A stretch of 64,000 nucleotides of DNA from Chloranthus sessilifolius (taxonomy: Eukaryota; Streptophyta; Magnoliopsida; Chloranthales; Chloranthaceae). Of this stretch, positions 57,583 to 64,000 are shown one piece after another. The notes under the pieces were generated by a model, which searched no databases, was not told where the DNA came from, and saw nothing but the letters and a program-made list of their open reading frames with translations. Within the stretch, counting starts at the first letter, position 1. Each line of letters starts with the position of its first letter. The stretch lies in assembly GCA_021018995.1 (NCBI GenBank), contig CM037584.1, positions 173,246,317-173,310,316 of the forward strand, written 5' to 3'. The position numbers and the translations under genes were made by a program.

Positions 57583-59400
57583 TGATGTGATATTTTTAAT
57601 GTATGTTTTACTCGCAAGTGCACGAATCGGTTTGTATATAGTGGGTGCGGAGTACGAGATCGTTCCCACGAGGACTAATGTTGAAATACCTAAAAGAGAC
57701 AAGCAATTCTAGAAATCTATTAAGATCTAACAGTATTCTACCAGTTTTATGATTTAAGCGGTTGATGGTAATTAATGACTACAAACTAAAATTCAATTGA
57801 TGATTCACAAATAAAAGTGAAGATGATGATAAAGATGAAGATACTAAATCCTCCCATCTTTGGTCCGTTCTTCCTATAATATAAATCTAAGGATTAAATT
57901 ATGAGATATTTCATTGGTAACAAACATCTTTTATGGAAGATCAATGGTCAACACCCTAATAGGTTCCATGTTGCATCCCTGCCATTAGGACTTAGATGAT
58001 TTTCATATATAGATCTGGGATCAAGGGTACGGCTAGACACGCATGATCTCAGGTTCAAATAAAAACCATCCCCAAAGTGGGTGAAAATTCCAACAAGAAT
58101 ACCACTTACAAATTTGAAATCAAGGGCATGGCTCGGCACACTTTATTCAGATTATGGATTATTTAAGATAAAATTACCATTACAGAACCAAGATCCAGGG
58201 CATGGCTCGGCACACTCGATCCCAGAACATAATCGTAATTAGATCCACACGATAAAAACAAAAAGACCATAACAATGATTGGGTAAAATTACCGTCACAG
58301 ATCTGAGATCCCGGGCATGACTCGGCACACGCGATCCCGGTTAGTGGCTGGGATTTTATCCGTTCATGATAGCACAACAACCATAAAAATAAAATCTCAT
58401 ATTTTAATCCCTAATTTATATTAGTAAAAGTACATCCCTCGGATGGGAATCATTAGATCCCCATCTCTATAAATTTAGCCACACATATTGAAAATAAATG
58501 ACATAAATAAATAAAGACGGGAAAATAACATTAATTAAAATTACCTCAAACTTCCAAATAAATTACCTCGATCCACACGTATGATAATCTTCAGAAACGA
58601 AATAAATGCAGGAATAAACTTTGAACAAAATTTATGAACTGAATACTGAAAAATTAAAGAACAAAGCTCTCAAAAAGAAATAATAAAACTTCCTATTTCT
58701 ATGAAAAATAATGGCTAAAAACTAAGAACACTAAAAACTAAAACTAAAAAAACTCTAATTCTCATCTCCTACGTTATTCTAATGCTGAAAAGATATCTAA
58801 TCTCTATTCCCCTTTTTCCCGAAGTGTTTGAGTCTTTAAATAGAACCCGTCGCGCAAAGGTATCCTAAACCGACTTTTTATGGTCGATTAATCGACTAAT
58901 GGCTGTCGATGCATCGAGCCGACAGAAAATCCTCAAAATCACGTTTCCAATGTCAGAATCGTGTCAGACTCAATTTCTGGCTCGATTAATCGACCTGTAG
59001 GGTCGATGCATCGACCCCAAAAATCTGTGAAAATCAACATTTCTTGTGGTTCAGACACTGCTTCAGTATTTCGGCCATAACTTTCTGTCCCGAACTCGGA
59101 TTGAGACGATTCTTGCGCCGTTGGAAAGCTGACGAAAAGATCTACAACTTTCATGTTTTGACAATTTTGTAATTCGGCCGTCTTGAAGGTCCAAATTTAG
59201 CTGCAAGTCGCACCAAGTTCTTGATTACCCGAAATTGCAGTGTGTTGGCATTATATTCAGAATTCTTGCACTATTTTCTATACTTGGCTCATATTTACCT
59301 GAAACACTTCAAATCTAATCAATCTTATCAGATAGCCTTCATCGGACAGCTAAATATAGGTATTTAAGGGTGAAATATCCTCATTTTTCAGTACTCATCA
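57583..59400 (-). repeat. Right LTR of C (outer 5' LTR)
   Basis: 1818 bp, ending CTCATCA next to the ATTAC duplication. A palindrome cluster (58885-59012) precedes a TATA-like CTATTTAAAG (58834-58843) on the minus strand. Confidence 0.92.
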
Positions 59401-60240
59401 ATTACTATGCGCGCAACCTCATCAGGCTGGATAGTGGTTTATGTTATGATATGGGAGTTAGGTGATTATCTACACGTGGACCTCGCGTGATAGGCTCGAG
59501 CAACGATCCTGACACAGATCGTTTAAATAAGATAAGTAAGATACGAAGTACGTTGTGTAGGCGTATGGAGTAATAATAAGATTTTCAATATGACATGTAA
59601 GTAAGTTGACAAGACAAATAAGAAAAGCATAAGTATTAGAAGCATTATATGCACTGAAATATGTTATGTTACTTCAGTTTGATAGTTTTATAGTTATGCA
59701 ATGATTATGAGAACTTTTATTATGTTATTTATATGAATTTTAAAGGATTCACCTTTACTCACAAGGCTGCACCCACAATCACCTGCGTAGATTGTGGTGG
59801 ATCGATTATGTAACCTACTAAGTTTACGTGACTAAGTAAACTCACCTCACTAAAAACTAATAGCTGCAGGTGAAAATATGAACTAAAATGTCCGATGGAC
59901 TTGATGCATTGGAAGATGATACGGATTATAAGGGTGACGACTTGGATGATTAGCTAGACGATGCCAGGTATATATTAATTGTTTAGAAAGATCTTTTAGT
60001 AGTTGACCGAACATCAATTTTTGGTCAGTTTGTTTATTGGACTCAAAATTCAATATAAGCTTATTAAAGAAAATTTTTAATATGAGAAGAAAGTTTGATT
60101 CATGATTATTTGGGAGCCCAATTTTATGCAAGATCTAGTAAGATGTGAATGTCCATTTATCGCGTTAACAAGCGTGCGGTGTTATAACACGAAATTCTAG
60201 GCGCTTGAGATCAGCTAGGATTCTGGGTCGTGACATTAAC

Positions 60241-60737
60241 CTCTATACTTTGACCTAAACTTGACCTGTTCAAATAGCTTGATTTGGAGCTGCCTGAACC
60301 TGACTTGCCCGTGTAATTTAATTGTATTTTTAGGTTTGTATCTTATTTGTGTACCACTTTTAGGCCTGACTTGGGTCCGTTAAAATTATAATGTATGTCT
60401 TACAACAAATAGGTATCTGGGTGGATTCTGGTTGAGTTCGGGACTATCATCAGTCGGTCACATGTCGATTTCACGTGGCACACATCCTAAAAAGTAGGCA
60501 AACACAATATATCATAATAAATAATTCATGTTCACTTTTTGGGATATGTGTTGCATGAAATTAACATATGACTGTCTGATGGTAGGCCCATGATAACAAA
60601 AATGGGTGTGCCAATAACGCTACTTATTTTGGGTTTTGCTGAGCAAAAAAAACCTGATTATATCGTACTCTTTGATAAGCCTCTTACCTGGGATTTTGCA
60701 CACAAGATTCAGCCCACAAGCTAAGGTCCCCTGTAAC
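60241..60737. other. Intergenic with a partial foldback element (about 60455-60615)
   Basis: The pair GTGGCACACATCCTAAAAAGT and ACTTTTTGGGATATGTGTTGC with CTGTCTGATGGTAGGCCCATGA matches inner parts of the foldback family. The outer arms are missing. No gene was seen. The last eight bases are the left target duplication of the next MITE. Confidence 0.5.
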
Positions 60738-61236
60738 TAAGGCTGCAACAGAGCTGAGCCAGCTCGACAGCTCGGCTCGGCCCGAAAATGAGAGTTTTTT
60801 CTCTCTTAAGCTCGGTTCGAGAGCCAGAGCTGAGCTTTTTATTTAAAGCTCGGTTGAAGTAGAGCTGAGTTTCTCTCTCTCCCTCTCTCTCTCTCTCTCC
60901 ACCGCAACCATTGAAGTCTTTTCTTACTCTCTCAATGACTAATCACTAGCACAACAATTGACCAATCAATTAACACCTATGACCAGCACCTGTACTCTTA
61001 ATCAATATTTAGGACATTAAATTTAAACAAAATTTTCTCCAATCGATCCATTAAATAAAAAAGGACTAAGTGATTAAAAGATATTAGGGCTTTCATTTAT
61101 TAAATTTTATTAAAGTTTTCATCTATTAAAAAAAGAAGATAATGTTTAAAACAATATTATAAAAAAATATATATAATATAACTTATTTAGCTCGAAGCTC
61201 GGCTCTGCCCGACTAGAGCTCGCTTTTGCAGCCCTA
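60738..61236. mobile_element. hAT-type MITE, 499 bp
   Basis: Ends are TAAGGCTGCAA on the left and TAGGGCTGCAA on the right (read inward). The 8-bp duplication is CCTGTAAC / CCTGTGAC (60730-60737 and 61237-61244, one mismatch). The subterminal regions are rich in GAGCTCG/AGCTCGGCT blocks in inverted order, as in hAT elements. It contains a CT microsatellite near 60870-60900. It has no transposase. Confidence 0.8.
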
Positions 61237-61261
61237 CCTGTGACCCATTACTATTTGTTAC

Positions 61262-61690
61262 CTAACCAATAATTCAAAAGGGTGCCTTATCTTACAACCC
61301 AGTATCTTACTTCTCAACCCAGATTTCACATGCTTAAACCGTTGACTTCTTTGAATCAGATGGTGGAGATCTTTTTCATCCGAATCTTCCACACAATAGA
61401 TCTTGATATCATGGACCTACCATTAGACTCTCAGATTTTGATTCCACATAGCACACATCCCGAAAATATCTGAGAACCACATTTGATGTATGCCCAAGAT
61501 CATGTTCTTTTTTGGGATGTGTGTCATTTGGAGTCAAAATCTAACCATCTCATGGTAGACCCATTACCTCAAAATCTATGATGTTGAAGATTGGGATGAA
61601 AAACAATTTCCATCGTCTGATTTAAAACAATAATCAAGTTAAGCACGTGAAATCCAAGTTGAGAGAGAAGAATTTTGAGTTGTAAATGAA
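61262..61690. mobile_element. Foldback MITE, copy 3
   Basis: The arms pair around GGTGGAGATC...CGAATCTTCCACACAATAGATCTTGATATCATGG and its inverted counterpart near 61560-61620. The inner ACACATCCCGAAAA and TTTTGGGATGTGTG blocks also pair. The outer limits are approximate. Confidence 0.6.
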
Positions 61691-61872
61691 GGTACTCAAG
61701 AGGCACTAAGAAGAAGCTAGGCCAAATAAAGTCCCCATCACAATAAAAAAAAATCCCAAATAACACCACCACCATGGTTCTAAATCTCAGCTGATATCAT
61801 ACTTTAGCCGAGCCGATACTTCAATAATAATATACTAGTATCTTATAGGTATCGGCCGCTAGTGATCTGTAT

Positions 61873-62035
61873 CATGGTTCAAAATTTCAGCCGAAATGTT
61901 TCGATTTCGGTCCCCATTGAAACTGAAACGAAATTTTAAATTTCGGTAATTTTAGGACCCCTTTGAAGATTTCGGCCACAATTTCGGTTTCGGTCCCCAC
62001 CAAAACTGAAACGAAATCCGAGATTTTGAACCTTG
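61873..62035. mobile_element. Small hAT-type MITE, 163 bp
   Basis: Ends are CATGGTTCAAAAT and CAAGGTTCAAAAT (read inward), with an 8-bp duplication ATCTGTAT / ATCCGTAT (61865-61872, 62036-62043, one mismatch). The interior repeats TTTCGGTTTCGGTCCCCA and folds back. It sits in another, older palindromic repeat (TATCGGCCG and GATATCAG blocks at about 61790-62060). Confidence 0.75.
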
Positions 62036-62489
62036 ATCCGTATTGATATCAGTGATAGGTATTGGTTGTCAAATAATCTATTTGTTGATTTATTTTAAAT
62101 TTTGACGGCCTTGTTCGAAAACTTAAAACGCCAAATATTGTTGGAAAAAAAATTCTACATTTCATATATTTATGTTTCATGGCATTATAAAGAGAATAAA
62201 AGGAAAGAAAGTGGTCCTCATGTAGAAACTCAAATTCTAAACATGAAGGTATTTTAGACCTAAATCAATTCAACCATTTAGGTTGCTGCAATTGAGTTTC
62301 TCACCAATACAATTAGGTTTTTTTGCATTTCAAAATTATTGTAGTAAAAAAAAAAAAATTTTATAAATAATAAGGGCTATTGTTTTTCTGTTTAGACAAA
62401 AGCATTATTTTCTAGATTCTCTTTCATATATACTAATCAAACATGAGAAATCAATTTCCAATGGAAATGACTTCTCAAAAGGTCTAATC

Positions 62490-62840
62490 TGTGACGACCC
62501 AAACCAACATGCTACAATATTGTCCAGTTTTAGGCTTTAGTCCTCGTCCTGATTTTGTTTCTGACATAGGCATGATGTTTTGCTATCTTCACCCAAAATG
62601 CGTCATGACATGCAGTGTCTAAAATCACATATGATATAGCACAGGGTTAGAACTTTTCCCTATTGGATGTAGGACTATTACAATCCCCACACCTTATAGA
62701 AGAGTCATCTTTGGCTATGATACCATTCTGTGATGACCGAGACCTACATGCCACAATATTATCCGGTTCTGGGCTTAGGTCCCTGCCTTGATTTTATTTC
62801 AGGCATGAGCGTTACGTTTTATCGTCCCCACCCATTATTC
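62490..62840 (+). repeat. Imperfect direct repeat (two ~110 bp units, 239 bp apart)
   Basis: CTGTGACGACCCAAACC...CAACATGCTACAATATTGTCC at 62490 and a diverged copy starting CTGTGATGACCGAGACC at 62729 correspond over about 110 bp. It is probably a local duplication within an LTR-like sequence. Confidence 0.65.
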
Positions 62841-62859
62841 CAATGAACGCTATATATCG

Positions 62860-64000
62860 CCTTCCCCATTTCATATTTGTGTGAGCTTAAGTCTCTACTT
62901 TCTTAACATCTAGTATCTTAATATATTCATATTGTATCTTTTCTTAAACTTAATTAGAATGGGTCACGGTGTGATAGGCTTCACTAAATCACGCTTTTCA
63001 AGAGACGGATTTCATAGTAACTTGTATATAATTTGTGTGACATCTCATACTATCATAGAGGGTTGCATCCGTACATAGACGCCTATATTCCAAGTTCTGC
63101 GTGACTGCGAAAGAAACTTCACCGTGATGAAGGCTTATATAATATGTCATGTCTTATTCTTAACTTATATGCGTATGCCTTATTGTAATTTTTTATATAA
63201 TTAATATTATATGATGATGATGAATATATATAAGAAGGAAATTATAATATGCACCCTAAGAATTGAAATAAAACAGAAAATAAGAATATTTAACTAAATT
63301 TATTTTGTGATTGAGTTAAAAATACACTTCATTGGGATCAGTTATATCTATGAAACTTGGTGATTGATTGGTATAATAATCAGACGTGTTTCGGATCTTA
63401 AAGGGGCACTCATGTCCATTCAAGGGCTGTAGGAGTTCAGAAAATAAGTTGACCCCTTAAACTATAGATTGTTGTCTGAAAAAAGTTATTTAATATATTT
63501 TGTATAGTTTTAGTATACAGGTTTAGAGATAAGTTGAGCATAAAATAATCTAAGAGTTAAAAAAATAACGTCAAATCCGTACAACCTTTGATCATCTAAA
63601 ACTTATCCCGACTTGCAGCTCAATTTTGACCTTTAAAACATTATATTCGTAAAATTGCTATTTCACTCAAAGTTGTAAAGCTCCTTGTCTTCTTTCTAAT
63701 GCCACAAGAATCACATCAATCCGAGTTCGGAGTAAAAAGTTAAGTTTTGAGTAAAAAGTTATGGCTAAAATATCAAGGTTGTGCTTGTTGAAAATTTTGG
63801 CCGAATTTTACAAAAATCTAGAAAAAACGACCGAACGATTTTGGGCCGAATTTTTTATGTTTCTAAAGCCCGAAATTAGTCTAAATTGGGGGAAAAAATT
63901 TTAGGGCGTCGAAAAAAGAACCCTATAAAAAGTAAAGTTAGAGTGAGGGATCTCTCTCGTTTTGTATAATAGTTTTGGGAGTTTTTTTTTGGGTTTCTAT
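62860..64000 (+). mobile_element. LTR-like sequence running off the right edge
   Basis: 62870-63135 is homologous, in inverted orientation, to 40455-40720 inside LTR D (TTTCTTAACATCTAG, ATCATAGAGGG, CACCGTGATGAAGGCTTA). Further on, the CCGAGTTCGGAGTAAAAAGTT block and a TATA box TATAAAA at 63924-63930 have the layout of a plant LTR promoter. No end is visible, so it may be a second, inverted relative of D. There is no coding sequence. Confidence 0.45.

Larger units (their letters stand above)
40922..59400 (-). mobile_element. Element C: non-autonomous LTR element in tandem (LTR-int-LTR-int-LTR)
   Basis: Three LTRs (40922-42719, 49225-51007, 57583-59400), each TGATG...CATCA, alternate with two internal regions (42720-49224 and 51008-57582). 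Only the outermost ends carry the exact duplication ATTAC (40917-40921 and 59401-59405). Orientation is minus. tRNA-Asp primer sites lie left of the middle and right LTRs, and polypurine tracts lie right of the left and middle LTRs. Each internal region has three ORFs and no RT, RNase H or integrase, so it needs help in trans (LARD-like). The two units are nearly identical, so the element is young. Whether each ORF is whole is unclear; the copies differ slightly. Confidence 0.92.
37703..60235. mobile_element. Solo LTR D (about 4.05 kb), split by element C
   Basis: Ends are TGTCATGACCC and GGGTCGTGACA (TG...CA, an 11-bp inverted repeat with one mismatch). An exact duplication TTAAC lies at 37698-37702 and 60236-60240. 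Subtracting element C (40922-59400) and its 5-bp duplication leaves about 4049 bp. I see no gag, pol, primer site or second LTR in it, so a solo LTR is the best reading; very long LTRs occur in Ogre/Tat-like gypsy elements. A TATA box TATAAATA is at 38397-38404, preceded by CT-rich sequence, which would suggest plus orientation. It is older than C. The short open frames inside are not convincing. Confidence 0.75.

Noticed and set aside
40922-59400. Two or three separate insertions of element C
   Set aside because: The middle LTR lacks target duplications and is bordered by primer site and polypurine tract. Only the outer ends carry ATTAC.
37703-60235. D as a complete retroelement
   Set aside because: After removing C no second LTR, primer site or coding domain is left in the ~4 kb.
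60840-60905. CT repeat near 60.87 kb as a promoter
   Set aside because: It is a microsatellite inside the hAT-type MITE, with no gene downstream.

Overview
The window is nuclear DNA of a flowering plant. The evidence is a pentatricopeptide-repeat (PPR) gene with a transit peptide and GT-AG intron, a plant vacuolar amino-acid transporter relic, chromoviruses with a C-terminal chromodomain, initiator-Met and tRNA-Asp primer sites, a tRNA-derived SINE, and several MITE types. I cannot name the species. Roughly three quarters of the window is LTR-retroelement sequence; only two host protein genes are recognisable.

Layout. 1-5.9 kb: two solo-LTR-like insertions (318-1414, with an exact 5-bp duplication; 1840-3535, less certain), unidentified coding fragments and a LINE fragment. 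A Helitron 3' terminus ends at 5920. 5943-7704: an organelle-targeted P-type PPR gene in two exons, the only host gene that looks intact. 8.5-10.5 kb: a Tourist-like MITE, a foldback element and the first copy of a ~0.95 kb direct repeat. 11.07-13.73 kb (minus): an AVT1-type amino-acid transporter in three exons, frameshifted, with an in-frame 42-bp minisatellite. 13.99-35.4 kb: a three-level nest. A copia relic is split in its 5' LTR by chromovirus A (14386-33925, duplication GAGCT). A is split in its protease region by Tekay/Del-like chromovirus B (16856-29495, duplication TAGGG). 35.5-36.7 kb: the second copy of the direct repeat, carrying a SINE that the first copy lacks. 37703-60235: a ~4 kb solo LTR (D, duplication TTAAC) split by element C (40922-59400, duplication ATTAC). 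C is a non-autonomous minus-strand LTR element in LTR-internal-LTR-internal-LTR form. 60.2-64 kb: two hAT-type MITEs, foldback elements, and LTR-like sequence running off the edge.

The most unusual signal is an architecture shared by unrelated elements. Arrays of a 12-bp palindrome of the form TCGAT-NN-ATCGA (centre TA, GC or CG) repeatedly lie just upstream of TATA-like boxes. This is seen in the LTRs of A and C, before each of the three ORFs inside C, and before an accessory ORF behind pol in B. The accessory ORF of B and the middle ORF of C appear to carry the same domain, resembling the 'putative plant transposon protein' domain. This suggests retroelements in which each ORF has its own promoter and shares one upstream palindromic element, perhaps a binding site for an element or host factor. 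The palindromes and TATA boxes are read directly; the function is inference.

The retroelements are described as fossils: family, parts, nesting and approximate age only.
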